Below, one piece after another: positions 46,301 to 57,799 of a stretch of DNA of 64,000 nt. Position numbers and translations under genes: made by a program. Source of the stretch: Oryzias latipes (Eukaryota; Chordata; Actinopteri; Beloniformes; Adrianichthyidae); NCBI RefSeq assembly GCF_002234675.1, contig NC_019879.2, positions 397,501-461,500 of the forward strand, in the 5' to 3' direction. Under the pieces are notes generated by a model. It had not been told where the DNA came from and ran no database searches. It saw only the letters and a list, made by a program, of their open reading frames with translations. Position 1 is the stretch's first letter; each line of letters starts with the position of its first letter.

Positions 46301-49002
46301 TGGGGTTCTGTCCTCTTTTCTCTTCTACTTCTACCCTTCCTCTCCTCTATTCTTGACCATAATTCATCATTTAGTTCTCCATGCCTCTGTTTGGTGCAGT
46401 GCGATTCATGTATTGTCCCTCTTTTCCTCTCCCCTCCTGGGGAGTGGGAGTGCTTCCAGACTCCAGTTGGTTCATCCGTGCTCCAGTTCCTGACCGTTTA
46501 CCTCGTCTCTGCTCCTGCTCCTACACCTGGCTGTGGTTCCTGTCTCCGGCTCGACTCGCGCCTTTGACTGTCCTCACAACCACAGCTGGATGAAGCTCGT
46601 CTGCTGGACTTTTATACATGTAGTTGTAGATTTAGATAAGTTAATTCTTCTCTAAGAGTTCTGGTAAATCGCCTGTCCGTCCTGGGGGAGGATCCCTCCT
46701 TCATGTGGGCACCCCTGAGGTTTCTTCGTTTTTTCCAGAATCCGGTTTTTTGGGAGTTTTTCCTTCGTGAAGGGGGGTCTAAGGGCAGGGATGCCAGTAT
46801 AGTTTAGTCAGTTTGTTAGTTCATTTTAGTATTTTCCTATTGAACTCTTTGTATTTGTGATCCTTTTGAGTTCATGTTTTACTTTAAAGTCCATCGAGAC
46901 GACTGTTGTTGTAATTTTGGGCTATACAAATAAAATTGAATTGAATTGCTGAGAAAACGGGGACGGATTCACTGAAGGGGAGCAGATGGACAGAAGAAGC
47001 CCCCCCCCCCCCCCCCTCCTCTGATTCTGCCTCCAGTTGATTCATTTTGACAGGAAATCAGAACAAAAACTGCCTAAAAACAGGATCATTTTTGGAATCT
47101 TGTCATTGATAGTAAAGATTTTCTCACGAAGGGGGGGGGCTTTTTTCAGCTCAACACAGGCTCTGTAATGTTACAAAGACACTACTAATAAAGTGTCTGT
47201 TATTATATTTATCAAAACAGTTTTGGTTAATGTCCTATGAATTCATTCTGTAGCATTTATCTGCCACGTCTTAAAGTCCGCTCCGTGAAAATCACACGTA
47301 GACGACACACGGAACAGCAAGTTAGCATTCAGCACGGAAGTCTCACCTCCATAAACACCTCTGATCTGAAGAGGTTTTCCCGTGAGTCAAAGTGTCTGTG
47401 GGTCACCTGGCTAGCACCCAGCTGCTCTCCCTCCATCAGTGTGAATGAACAGTCACTAAGGCGCTTTGGGCCTTGGAAAAAGTAGAAAGACTTGGTACGT
47501 TGCGTTCACACCATTCTGGACCCATGCATGCAACCAGACTCCTTAGAGGACACACTGGCAGTAGTCTGATTACTCCTGGTTATCAGATTACTGCCAATAG
47601 ACTTAGTGGAACAGCTGATCATAATAAACGTCTGTAGAACAAGAAAGGGAGGAGCCTCATGCTTCTTCCTCACTGACAGCATTTAAACATAATTAGTTGG
47701 TGTGTAGGTCCTGAAAATACTATGAAGACAGGAATGAGTGGACCTGCTGTGACTGAAGGAGCTCAGACTCCTCCTTTCTGCTCCTCAGATCCTGAAGGAA
47801 ATGATGGAGGAGATCGACTACGACCACGACGGCACCGTCACTCTGGAGGAGTGGATTCGGGGGGGCCTCACCACTATCCCTTTACTGGTGCTGCTGGGCA
47901 TGGAGACGGTGTGTGTGTGTGTGTGCACGTGTGTGTGCGTGTGTCTGTGCATGTATATATGTGTGTGTATATGTGTGGTTGTGTGGTTGTGTGTGTGTTG
48001 GAACAAATGATCAAGGGAACGTTAAACATACAGTCCAGACAAACACGGAGACAATCGGTAACAACGGTTACCATGGTAACACGTGACGTCATAAAGGATT
48101 CAGATCCTGCAGAGCTCCAGAGACCATCTGGATGATCCAGAGGAGGATTGGGAGAAGGTCATGTGATCAGGTGAAACCAAAATGAACCTCTTTGTCATGA
48201 ACGCCGCTCGCCGTGTTTGGAGGAGGATCAATGCTGAGTTTCTCTCAAGAACCTGATCCTGTAAACATGGGGTGGAGTTTTAGACATAGTGTATGTGAAG
48301 AAAGGTGTGGCTTCAGACAGCTTTGATCAGTCCTTCTATGTCGTGTTCTAAAAGCTTTGATTATTCTTATTATACGAACCTCATAGTGTGGTGAAACGTC
48401 TTCACAGAAGAAGGAGAGAGGTGATGTCTGTTGTGGGGGGGTTGTCTTCGGGGTGTTCTTGCAGAACGTGCAGGAGGACGGGCAGCACGTCTGGCGCCTG
48501 AAGCACTTCAACAAACCGGCCTACTGTAACTTCTGCCACACTGTGCTGCTGGGCGTCCGCAAGCAGGGCCTCTGCTGCTCCTGTGAGCCCCCACGCCGTC
48601 TGCCGGCACCCCCTATCTGCATGGCCGTGTCATTTATCAGCATTAGGAGCATTCAGGCTTTTGCCAAGGGTGTTTCTGTTAATAATTTTTGGCAGTCTAA
48701 CTGTTTCTGCCGTCTAGCTTTGGGATTTTCAGTGTCTTTCCTACACTTTAGCCTTTTCAGGTCAGTTCTTCTCTGCTAAAGTGTTTCAATTACAGCTTTT
48801 CAGCAAAAGCAGACATTTCCCACAGCGGCTACCATTTACTTCATGTTGTTGTCTTTCAGTGGATCAAGCTGAATGTAACCTTTTGCTGTTTTCTTCCCTC
48901 TTACTTCCTTCAGTATGCAAGTACACAGTGCACGAGCGCTGCGTGTCCAAAGACATCGCTGCCTGCATCAGCACCTATGCCAAGTCCCGCAGACACACCA
49001 AC
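43172..49002 (+). CDS. Type I diacylglycerol kinase, six internal exons (EF-hands and first C1)
   Basis: The product would phosphorylate diacylglycerol to phosphatidic acid, ending diacylglycerol signalling at membranes; type I enzymes respond to calcium through EF-hands. Six exons join in one frame with GT/AG borders. In order they give a [17 protein letters not shown] lead-in, EF-hand 1 ([12 protein letters not shown]), EF-hand 2 ([12 protein letters not shown]), the PLLVLLGME linker, and a complete C1 domain with the H-x12-C-x2-C...C-x2-C-x4-H-x2-C-x7-C ligands. Missing are the N-terminal recoverin-homology exons, the second C1 and the catalytic domains. The EF-hand region and linker look most like the beta isoform, the C1 half more like gamma, and STYAKSR like alpha. 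I therefore do not name the paralogue. A MITE, a LINE and a hAT element lie in the third intron. Confidence 0.9.
44176..44225 (+). CDS. Diacylglycerol kinase exon 2: EF-hand 1, first half
   Basis: Acceptor CTCCTTGCAG and donor CTCG|GTGAGG bound 50 bases. The exon completes the split Phe codon, then gives [16 protein letters not shown], the calcium loop of EF-hand 1 with Asp/Asp/Asn at the chelating positions. It ends on a codon boundary. Confidence 0.92.
44308..44382 (+). CDS. Diacylglycerol kinase exon 3: EF-hand 1 exit helix
   Basis: Acceptor CTGTTGCAG and donor CGGCCG|GTGAGC bound 75 bases (25 codons). It supplies the final Glu of the first calcium loop and the helix [19 protein letters not shown], ending TELRP in phase with the next exon. 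Confidence 0.92.
44797..45005 (+). mobile_element. TA-flanked MITE, copy 3
   Basis: Third copy of the family at 2930 and 13144, again between TA dinucleotides. Its left end reads GCCCTTGTGCTATC and its right end GTTAGCACAAGGGGT. It lies within the kinase intron in the plus orientation. Confidence 0.85.
45150..45192 (+). mobile_element. L2-type LINE, part left of the hAT insertion
   Basis: The frame reads [13 protein letters not shown] and resumes as [11 protein letters not shown] beyond the hAT element (VGG is duplicated with the target site), so this is the interrupted end of the LINE frame. The left border is approximate, since the residues before VVWTK are not diagnostic. Confidence 0.55.
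45193..46049 (-). mobile_element. hAT element with 8-bp target duplication and decayed transposase
   Basis: Inverted ends TAGGGGTGCTCCGAT and ATCGGAGCACCCTTA bound 857 bp, and GTTGGAGG flanks it on both sides (45185-45192 and 46050-46057). On the minus strand an ATG at 45901 opens a BED-type zinc finger: a W..F start, Cys-x2-Cys in ICNVCTK, and His-x4-His in RHLKVSH. A frameshift near 45590 moves the reading into a frame (45584-45300) with [17 protein letters not shown], as found early in hAT transposases. The catalytic RNase H-like part is absent, so this is an internally deleted copy. Confidence 0.9.
46050..46951 (+). mobile_element. L2-type LINE, last codons and 3' end
   Basis: The frame continues with [16 protein letters not shown] and [12 protein letters not shown], the conserved C-terminus of L2-group reverse transcriptase proteins, stopping at TAG 46191-46193. 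An approximately 750-base 3' region follows and ends with GGGCTATACAAATAAAATTG and ATTGAATTG repeats, typical of such LINE tails in fish. Most of the reverse transcriptase is missing, so it is 5'-truncated. Confidence 0.82.
47789..47908 (+). CDS. Diacylglycerol kinase exon 4: EF-hand 2 and linker
   Basis: Acceptor CTGCTCCTCAG and donor GAGACG|GTGTGT bound 120 bases (40 codons). It encodes [20 protein letters not shown], the second calcium loop, then [16 protein letters not shown]. The donor lies at the start of a TG microsatellite, so the exact border could slip by two bases, but frame and homology fit this one. Confidence 0.92.
47909..48000 (+). repeat. TG microsatellite at a splice donor
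   Basis: (TG)n with TATATG interruptions begins immediately at the GT of the exon 4 donor. Length changes here would alter the donor's downstream context. Confidence 0.85.
48465..48582 (+). CDS. Diacylglycerol kinase exon 5: first part of C1 domain
   Basis: Acceptor GTGTTCTTGCAG and donor TCCT|GTGAGC. It gives [20 protein letters not shown], then [19 protein letters not shown], supplying the first His, the first Cys pair and the first Cys of the second pair. The last base begins a Leu codon completed by the next exon. Confidence 0.93.
48914..49002 (+). CDS. Diacylglycerol kinase exon 6: end of first C1 domain
   Basis: Acceptor CTTACTTCCTTCAG and donor ACCAAC|GTGAGT. It completes Leu and gives [17 protein letters not shown] with the remaining zinc ligands, then [12 protein letters not shown] leading toward the second C1. 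No later exon is found in the remaining 15 kb. Confidence 0.93.
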
Positions 49003-49919
49003 GTGAGTACCAGCGTTCTGCTTCCTGGAAAGTGAGCCTTGGTGTCTGTTATCATGTCAGAGGCTGACCTTTGTAGTCTCCTGTTGACGTTCTCGCCCTG
49101 AAATGCTCCTCCAGAACCATCCATGGACAAACGAAGGTCAGGAAAAGAGTGACCTGCCACTCCGATCATCTGTTGATCTATTTTTAAGGTGTTCCCAGTC
49201 GACTTTTAATTAGGATTTTGCTGTTTTTAGGCAAAATCAGAAAGTCTGTGTTGTTTTTGGAAACTTAGATCTCAAAGTTGTGACACTTTTTGGCCATATA
49301 TTCCTGCCAATGTGGTGGCAGAAATATCAAAACTGCATTCTTGCAGATTTTTGCATCTGCTCCTAATTCACAACAATTTGAATAAAGCAATAATGCAGTT
49401 TTAATCCTATTTTCTTCATGTATGTTCTGCTACAAAAACATGTTAAAAACCCCACAGTAGCAGGTTTAAAGGTTGTCATCTGGACTTCTTAACCAAAAGG
49501 CTTTGTCAATGTTAAAACACCATTTTCCTTGGATTGGGTCTTTTAATAAATGAAAAAATGAGGATTTTAAGGGTTTCTTTATGACTACTGTTGGAAAAGT
49601 TTGGATCCAGAACACACCTAAGAAGTCCTCTTCATCAACGGAGTTAAATTAGCAAAACAAAAGGCCGTGACCCCCCCAGCTTTGGATAGCAGTGTATTTG
49701 TTTTCACAGGAGAAAACAAAAAATAGATCAATTCTAATAAAACATTTCTGTGTTGGCATTTCAAGGAGTATTTATTGCCATTTGCTGTGAACAGAGCAGA
49801 TTCACAGAATAGGAATTTGCTGCGGTGCTAATGTGTGACATAAAACATAAGAATAGAAAAAATGAACAACAGTAGGCAAAATAAAAAAGTGACACAATGG
49901 TCAGAACAATAAATAGAAA
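49003..49919 (+). other. Intron start, no feature
   Basis: AT-rich DNA after the last visible donor, up to the first Helitron-like unit. No exon is seen. Confidence 0.5.
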
Positions 49920-52622
49920 CTAGAAGAAGCTGCATTTCCAGAAGAAAATGCAGGGTTGAATGCTGTACTGCTGAATGAAAGCTGAATTAGCTGAAGAAAT
50001 GGCTTAACTGTTCTGGAAAAACCTTGAAAAGTTAAAGGTGCAAAAGTCCTAGCAGGAATAAGATGAAAATGTTGAACATTGTAATAGTAGAATGGTTAAA
50101 ATAGGTCAAAGTTTGTAGAAGGAGTTAAGCATTAAATCTGAAATTGTTAAAAAATGGCTGAACTGTTGAAAATGTAAAGATAATGCTAATATGGCTAAAA
50201 GTGCTAGCATTGGAATCAGCATTATCAACTGACTCCAAAAAACACGTTGTTTGAGAGTATCATATTGGTAAAAGCTACATGTTCTAAGTTGATAGAAAAT
50301 CCACTTTTTTCAAAATGGCGGCTTTCTATTAATTTTATCTCCATAGCAACCATTTTACGTTTGGGTCGCCTGGGTATGACGAACAAATCGACGTCAGTTT
50401 CAGACAAATCGGAAAAAGTAAACCTTTGGACGTCCTTAGCAACGAAGTTTGTTGGCTAACCACGCCCACATTCCTTATATGTCCAGATCCAGTGAATTTT
50501 AATATGTTCTGTTCCAGCCATGGATGAAGTTTATTGCAATATTTGCTTCATATTTTGTCATAAAATGGCCACCAAACAGTAGGTTGTGTCGACATCCCAT
50601 AATGATTTCTAACCGTATTTTATGGCCCAAAGCTGAAAGAGTTGAACATTGAAATAGTAGAGTGGTTAAAATAGGTGAAAGTTTGAAGGAGTTTAAAATT
50701 GCTTCACATTTTGGCACAAAATGGCATTTAAACCGTAGGTTGTGTTGCCATCCCATAATAAGTTCAAAACCAATGCTGAAATCAAAAGCCTTGTGAAAAT
50801 TTCAATGTTTGAACGGTGTCTCTAGCTGAAAGCATGTTGAAGTTACAATGGTTAAAGTAAACAAAGGTTTTCAAGGATTATGCTTGTATTTAAATGGAGC
50901 ATAGCTCCTGTAAAATCCTGGAATTTCCTGGAATATCTTGAAAATTTCAAGGATATGAAAGACCAAAATTCATAACTTAAAGGAATAAGCTATAAGAGTT
51001 GAACATTTCAATAGTAAAATGGTTAAAAACAGAAGTTTAAAAACGCCTCACGTTTAGGCACAAAATGGCCGCCAAACAGTAGGTTGTGTTGCCATCCCAT
51101 AATAATTTCAAAACGTATATTGAAGTCCAAAGCCTTGTGAACATTTCTATATTTGAACAGTGCCTATAGCTGAAAGCATGTTAAAGTTATAATGCTTGAA
51201 AGCAACAAAGGTTTTCAAGGATTCTCCATGTATTTAAATGAAGCAAAAATCTTGGAAAATCCTGGAAAATCTTGGAATATCTTGAAAAGTTCAAAGATTT
51301 GAAAGACTAAAAGTCGTAGCTGAAAGGAATAAGCTGAAAGGGTTGAACATTGTAATAGTAGAAGGATTAAAATACGTGAAAGTTTGAAGAAGTTTAAAAT
51401 TGCCTCACATTTTGGCACAAAATGGCCGCCAAACTGTAGGTGGTGTTGCCATCCCATAATAATTTTGAACCTTATGTTAAAGTCCAAAACCTTGTGAACA
51501 TTTCAATATTTGAACGGTTTCTCTAGCCAAAAGAATGTTAAAGTTACAATTGTTTAAAGAAGCAAAGGTGTGGCCAATGGAGCAAAAAGATTGGAAAATC
51601 TGGGAATATCCGGGAATATCTGGAAAAGTTCAAAGATTTGAAGGACCAAAAGTCATAGCTGAAAGGAATAAGCTGAAAGGGTTGAACATTGTAATAGTAG
51701 AATGGTAGAAATAGGTGAAAGTTTGAAGAAGTTTAAAATTGCCTCACATTTTGGCACAAAATGGCCGCCAAACTGTAGGTGGTGTTGCCATCCCATAATA
51801 ATTTTTAAACCTTATGTTGAAATCCAAAACCTTGTGAACATTTCAATATTTGAACGGTTTCTCTAGCCAAAAGAATGTTAAAGTTACAATTGTTTAAAGA
51901 AGCAAAGGTGTGGCCAATGGAGCAAAAAGATTGGAAAATCTGGGAATATCCGGGAATATCTGGAAAAGTTCAAAGATTTGAAGGACCAAAAGTCATAGCT
52001 GAAAGGAATAAGCTGAAAGGGTTGAACATTGTAATAGTAGAATGGTAGAAATAGGTGAAAGTTTGAAGAAGTTTAAAATTGCCTCACATTTTGGCACAAA
52101 ATGGCCGCCAAACTGTAGGTGGTGTTGCCATCCCATAATAATTTTGAACCTTATGTTGAAGTCCAAAACCTTGTGAACATTTCAATATTTGAACGGTGTC
52201 TCTAGCCAAAAGAATGTTAAAGTTACAATTGTTTAAAGAAGCAGAGGTGTGGCCAATGGAGCAAAAAGATTGGAAAATTCAGGAATATCCGGGAATATCT
52301 GGAAAAGTTCAAAGATTTGAAGAACCAAAATGTCATAGCTAGAATAAGATGAAAGAGCTGAACATTTTCATAGTCGAACGGTTAAAATAGGTGAAAAATT
52401 GTAGAAGGAGTTTAACTGTGAACTTCTGAACGAAAAATTCTCCATGTATTTCAATGGAGCAAAAATTCCCGGAAAACCTGGAATATCTTAAAAAGTAAAA
52501 GGATTTGAAAAACCAAAAGTCATAGCACAAATAAGCAGAAAGAGCTGAACATTTTAAAAGTTGAATGGTTACAATCGGTTAAAAATTGTAGAAGGAGTTA
52601 AGCGGCGAAAAACGGCGGAAGA
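49920..52622 (-). mobile_element. Helitron-like unit 1
   Basis: Read on the minus strand it starts TCTTCCGCCG after an A and ends with a hairpin (49930-49953, stem CTGCATTTC/GAAATGCAG) followed six bases later by CTAG and then T. These match Helitron rules: TC at 5', hairpin then CTRR at 3', insertion between A and T. The interior contains the shared module near 50230-50580 and, from about 50690, five diverged copies of a roughly 339-bp repeat. No Rep/helicase frame is present, so it would be non-autonomous. Confidence 0.68.
50690..52340. repeat. 339-bp tandem repeat within unit 1
   Basis: Clear copies with the landmark at 51401, 51740 and 52080, preceded by two more diverged copies near 50700 and 51050. 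Divergence rises toward the left, as if the older copies sit at that edge. Confidence 0.88.
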
Positions 52623-52648
52623 TAGGTGTAAAGAATAAAAAAAATAAA

Positions 52649-54474
52649 CTAGAAGGAGCTGCATTTCCAGAAGAAAATGCAGGGTTGAATGCTGTATTGC
52701 TGAATGAAAGCAGAAATATGATGAAAAAGCTGAACATTGTAAAAGTAGAATGTCTAAAATAGGTCAAACATTGTAGAAGGAGTTAAGCATGAAAGCTGAA
52801 ATTGTTCAAAAAAAATGGCTGAACTGCCTGCAAAATCCTGAAATATTTTGAAAAGTTAAAGGACCACAAGTCAAAGGTGAACATTGTAAAAGTAGAATGA
52901 CCAAAACAGGTCAAAATTTGTAGACGGAGTTAAGCATGAAAGCTGAAATTGTTGAAAAAATGGATGTACTGTTGAAAATTTGAAGATGATGCTAAAATGG
53001 CTGAAAGTGCTAGCATCAGCATCATCAACTGACTCAAAAAACCACATTGTTTAAGAGTATCATATTGGTAAAAGTTACATGTTTTAAGTTGACAGAAAAT
53101 CCAATTTTTTCAAAATGGCGGCTTTTCTATTAATTTTATCTCCATAGCAACCATTTTACGTTTGGGTCGGCATGGGATGACGAACAAATCGACGTCAGTT
53201 TCAGACAAATCGGAAAAAGTAAACCTTTGGACGTCCTTAGCAACGAAGTTTGTTGGCTAACCACGCCCACATTCCTTATATGTCCAGACCCAGTGAATTT
53301 CAATATGTTCAGTTCTAGCCATGGATGAAGTTTATTGCAATATTTGCTTCAGATTTTGTCATAAAAAGGCCACCAACAGTAGGTTGTGTCGACATCCCAT
53401 AATGATTTATAAACGTATTTAATAGTCCAAAGCCTTGTGATCATTTTAATGTTTGAACGGTGTCTCTAGCGACAAGTATGTGGAAGTTATATTGGTTGAA
53501 AGAAACAGAGGTTTCAAATTTGAAAAACGCAAAATGGCTGCCAAACAGTCTCCATCCCACAATGACTTCAAACCTTGATGTTGTAATACAAAGCACTAAT
53601 CATTTGACAGTAAAAGTGTAGCCACATCCTGCAGCAGGAGATATTCTGGCATATGCAGAGCTTCAAGATCAATTCTCTCAACTATGCATGTGCCATTACT
53701 TTTTGCACACACATCCATGTGATGGAGAGATATATTGATCATCAGCTAGCTAGCTAGCTGAGTGATACAGCATTTATTTTCATTAAACCACTAACTTATG
53801 TGGGGCAAAAACATGATAGTCACTTCTCGTAACAGCCACCTAACTCATGGTTTGGGAATCAACACTTTCCCATGAGCCTTCACTTTTGAAAAGTCGCAGG
53901 ATTTAAAGGACCAAAAGTGGTGGTAAAAAAAAATTTTGGAGGTAAAAAAATTGTAAAAGGGGTTAAACAAGGCCTGAAATTATTGAAAAAATGGCTGAAT
54001 TAATGAAAATTTGAAGATTTGAAGGAAAGGAATGAGCTGAACTGTTTCATACAATGGTTAAAGTAAGTAAAAACCTGTAAAAGAAGTTAAGCACAAGGAT
54101 TCTCTATGTATTTTAATGGAGCCAAAAATCCTGGAAAATCCTGGATTATCTTAAAAAGTTCAATGATTTGAATGACCAAAAGTAATAACTGTAATAAGTT
54201 GAAAGAGTTGAACATTTTAAAAGTAAAATGGTAAAAAATTTTGAAGCGTCCGAACCGGGTGTCGAACCGGGCGCCTCGTGTATCATAACTTCCCAATGCA
54301 TATTAATAGGGCAAAAATTCCCGGAAAAACTGGAATATCTTAAAAAGTAGAAGGATTAGAAGTACCAAAAGTCATAGCAATAATAAGCTGAAAAAGCTGA
54401 ACATTTTAAAAGTTGAATGGTAAAAATCGGTTAAAAATTGTAGAAGTAGTTAAGTGTCAAAAAACGGCGGAAGA
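52649..54474 (-). mobile_element. Helitron-like unit 2
   Basis: Same TCTTCCGCCG start and hairpin-plus-CTAG end as unit 1, separated from it by a 26-base AT-rich spacer. It carries the shared module near 53030-53400, a GCTA-repeat region near 53740, and a tRNA-like B-box segment at 54243-54296. The 339-bp array is absent. Confidence 0.68.
54243..54296 (-). repeat. tRNA-like B-box segment inside unit 2
   Basis: On the minus strand it includes GGTTCGACACCCGGTTCGGAC, which contains a canonical polymerase III B-box (GGTTCRANNCC). Related segments lie at 58112-58155 and 60772-60815. No matching A-box is clear. Confidence 0.5.
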
Positions 54475-54492
54475 TAGTATAAATAATAATAA

Positions 54493-56768
54493 CTAGAAGG
54501 AGCTGCATTTCCAGAAGAAAATGCAGGGTTGAATGCTGTACTGCTGAATGAAAGCTGAATTAGCTGAAGAAATGGCTTAACTGTACTGGGAAAACTTTGA
54601 AAAGTTAAATGTGCAAAAGTCCTAGCAGGAATAAGATGAAAAAGTTGAACATTGTAATAGTAGAATGGCTGAAATAGGTCAAAAGTTGTAGGACTTAAGC
54701 ATGAAAGCTGAAACTGTTGAAAAAATGGCTGAATTGTTGAAAATTTGAAGATGTTGCTAAAATGGCTAAAAGTAATAGCATTGGAATCAGCATCATCAAC
54801 TGACTCCAAAAAACACGTTGTTTGAGAGTATTATATTGGTAAAAGCTACATGTTCTAAGTTGATAGAAAATCCACTCTTTTTAAAATGGCGGCTTTTCTA
54901 TTAATTTTATCTCCATAGCAACCATTTTATGTTTGGGTCGCCTGGAGATGAGGAACAAATCAACGTCGGTTTCAGATGAATCGGAAAAAGTAAACTTTTG
55001 GACGTCCTTAGCAACGAGCTTTGTTTGCTAACCACGCCCACATTCCTTATATGTCCAGATCCAGTGAATTTCAATATGTTCAGTTCCAGCCATGGATGAA
55101 ATTTATTGCAACATTTGCTTCAGATTTTGTCAAAAAATGCCCACCAAACAGTAGGTTGTGTTGCCATCGAATAATAATTTCAAAACGTATGTTGAAGTCC
55201 AAAGCCTTGTGAGCATTTCAATGTTTGAACGGTGCCTCTAGCTGAAAGCATGTTAAAGTTATAATGCTTGAAAGCAACAAAGGTTTTCAAGGATTCTCCA
55301 TGTATTTAAATGAAGCAAAAATCTTGGAAAATCCTGGAAAGAATGTTAAAGTTACAATTGTTTAAAGAAGCAAAGGTGTGGCCAATGGAGCAAAAAGATT
55401 GGAAAATTCGGGAATATCCGGGAATATGTGGAAAAGTTCAGGGATTTGAAGGACCAAAAGTCATAACTGAAAGGAATAAGATGAAAGGGTTGAACATTGT
55501 AATAGTAGAATGGTAAAAATAGGTGAAAGTTTGAAGAAGTTTAAAATTGCCTCACATTTTGGCACAAAATGGCCGCCAAACTGTAGGTGGTGTTGCCATC
55601 CCATAATAATTTTGAGCCTTATGTTGAAGTCCAAAACCTTGTGAACATTTCAATATTTGAACGGTGTCTCTAGCCAAAAGAATGTTAAAGTTACAATTGT
55701 TTAAAGAAGCAAAGGTGTGGCCAATGGAGCAAAAACGTTGGAAAATCCGGGAATATCCGGGAATATGTGGAAAAGTTCTAAGATTTGAAGGACCAAAAGT
55801 CATAGCTGAAAGGAATAAGCTGAAAGGGTTGAACATTGTAATAGTAGAATGGTAAAAATAGGTGAAAGTTTGAAGAAGTTTAAAATTGCCTCACATTTTG
55901 GCACAAAATGGCCGCCAAACTGTAGGTGGTGTTGCCATCCCATAATAATTTTGAGCCTTATGTTGAAGTCCAAAACCTTGTGAACATTTCAATATTTGAA
56001 CGGTGTCTCTAGCCAAAAGAATGTTAAAGTTACAATTGTTTAAAGAAGCAAAGGTGTGGCCAATGGAGCAAAAAGATTGGAAAATCTGGGAATATCCGGG
56101 AATATCTGGAAAAGTTCAATGATTTGAAGGACCAAAAGTCATAGCTGAAAGGAATAAGCTGAAAGGGTTGAACATTGTAATAGTAGAAGGATTAAAATAC
56201 GTGAAAGTTTGAAGAAGTTTAAAATTGCCTCACATTTTGGCACAAAATTGCCGCCAAACTGTAGGTGGTGTTGCCATCCCATAATAATTTTGAACCTTAT
56301 GTTGAAGTCCAAAACCTTGTGAACATTTCAATATTTGAACGGTGTCTCTAGCCAAAAGAATGTTAAAGTTACAATTGCTTAAAGAAGCAAAGGTGTGGCC
56401 AATGGAGCAAAAACATTGGAAAATCTGGGAATATCCGGGAATATCTGGAAAAGTTCAAAGATTTGAAGGACCAAAATGTCATAGCTAGAATAAGATGAAA
56501 GAGCTGAACATTTTCATAGTCGAACGGTTAAAATAGGTGAAAAATTGTAGAAGGAGTTTAACTGTGAACTTCTGAACGAAAAATTCTCCATGTATTTCAA
56601 TGGAACAAAAATTCCCGGAAAACCTGGAATATCTTAAAAAGTAAAAGGATTTGAAAAACCAAAAGTCATAGCAGAAATAAGATGAAAGAGCTGAACATTT
56701 TAAAAGTTGAATGGTTAAAATCGGTTAAAAATTGTAGAAGGAGTTAAACGCCAAAAAACGGCGGAAGA
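54493..56768 (-). mobile_element. Helitron-like unit 3
   Basis: Both ends match the family. Interior: shared module near 54810-55160, then three to four 339-bp repeats (55320-56460), closely similar to those in units 1 and 7. Confidence 0.68.
55320..56460. repeat. 339-bp tandem repeat within unit 3
   Basis: The landmark TGCCTCACATTTTGGCAC starts at 55548, 55887 and 56226, steps of 339. It is the same monomer as at 62160 and 51300. Confidence 0.92.
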
Positions 56769-56780
56769 TACTATAATAAA

Positions 56781-57772
56781 CTAGAAGAAGCTGCATTTCC
56801 AGAAGAAAATGCAGGGTTGAATGCTGTACTGCTGAATGAAAGCTGAATTAGCTGAAGAAATGGCTTAACTGTACTGGGAAAACTTTGAAAAGTTAAATGT
56901 GCAAAAGTCCTAGCAGGAATAAGATGAAAAAGTTGAACATTGTAATAGTAGAATGGCTGAAATAGGTCAAAGTTTGTAGAAGGAGTTAAGCATTAAAGCT
57001 GAAATTGTTGAAAAAATGGCTGAAGTGTTGAAAATTTGAAGAAGTTGCTAAAATGGCTAAAAGTGCTAGCATTGGAATCAGCATCATCAACTGAATCCAA
57101 AAAACACGTTGTTTGAGAGTATCATATTGGTAAAACCTACATGTTCTAAGTTAATAGAAAATCCATTTTTTTCAAAATGGCGGCTTTCTATTAATTTTAT
57201 CTCCATAGCAACCATTTTACGTTTGGGTCACCGGGGCATGACGAACAAATCGACGTCAGTTGCAGACAAATCGGAAAAAGTAAACCTTTGGACGTCCTTA
57301 ACAACGAAGTTTGTTTGCTAACCACGCCCACATTCCTTATATGTCCAGATCCAGTAAATTTCAATATGTTCAGTTCCAGCCATGGATGAAGTTTATTGGA
57401 ATATTTGCTTCAGATTTTGTCATAAAATGGCCACCAAAATATACGTTGTGTCAACATCCCATAATGATTTCTAAACTTATTTTATAGTCCAAAGCCTTGT
57501 GATCATTTAAATGTTTGAACGGTGTCTCTAGCTACAAGTATGTTGAAGTTATAATGGTTGAAAGAAACAAAAGTTTGCAAGGATTTTTTTCAATGTATTT
57601 CAATGAAGCAAAAAATCCTGTAATATCCTGAAATATCTTAAAAAGTACAAGGATTTGAAAAACCAAAAGTCATAGCAGTAATAAGATGAAAGAGCTGAAC
57701 ATTTTAAAAGTTAAACGGTTATAATCGGTTAAAAATTGTAGAAGGAGTTAAGTGCCGAAAAACGGCGGAAGA
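56781..57772 (-). mobile_element. Helitron-like unit 4, short
   Basis: A 992-bp unit with complete family ends and the shared module near 57090-57450, but without the 339-bp array. Only 12 bases separate it from unit 3. Confidence 0.65.
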
Positions 57773-57799
57773 TAGCATAAGAGGAAAACAAATGTAACA

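Larger units (their letters stand above)
44383..47788 (+). other. Diacylglycerol kinase intron loaded with transposons
   Basis: A 3.4-kb intron between the EF-hand exons. It contains a CA tract at 44398-44462, a MITE (44797-45005), and an L2-type LINE (about 45150-46951) interrupted by a hAT element (45193-46049). Poly-C and poly-G runs lie near 47000 and 47130. A SINE-tail-like GGCGCTTTGGGCCTTG occurs near 47460. Confidence 0.8.
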
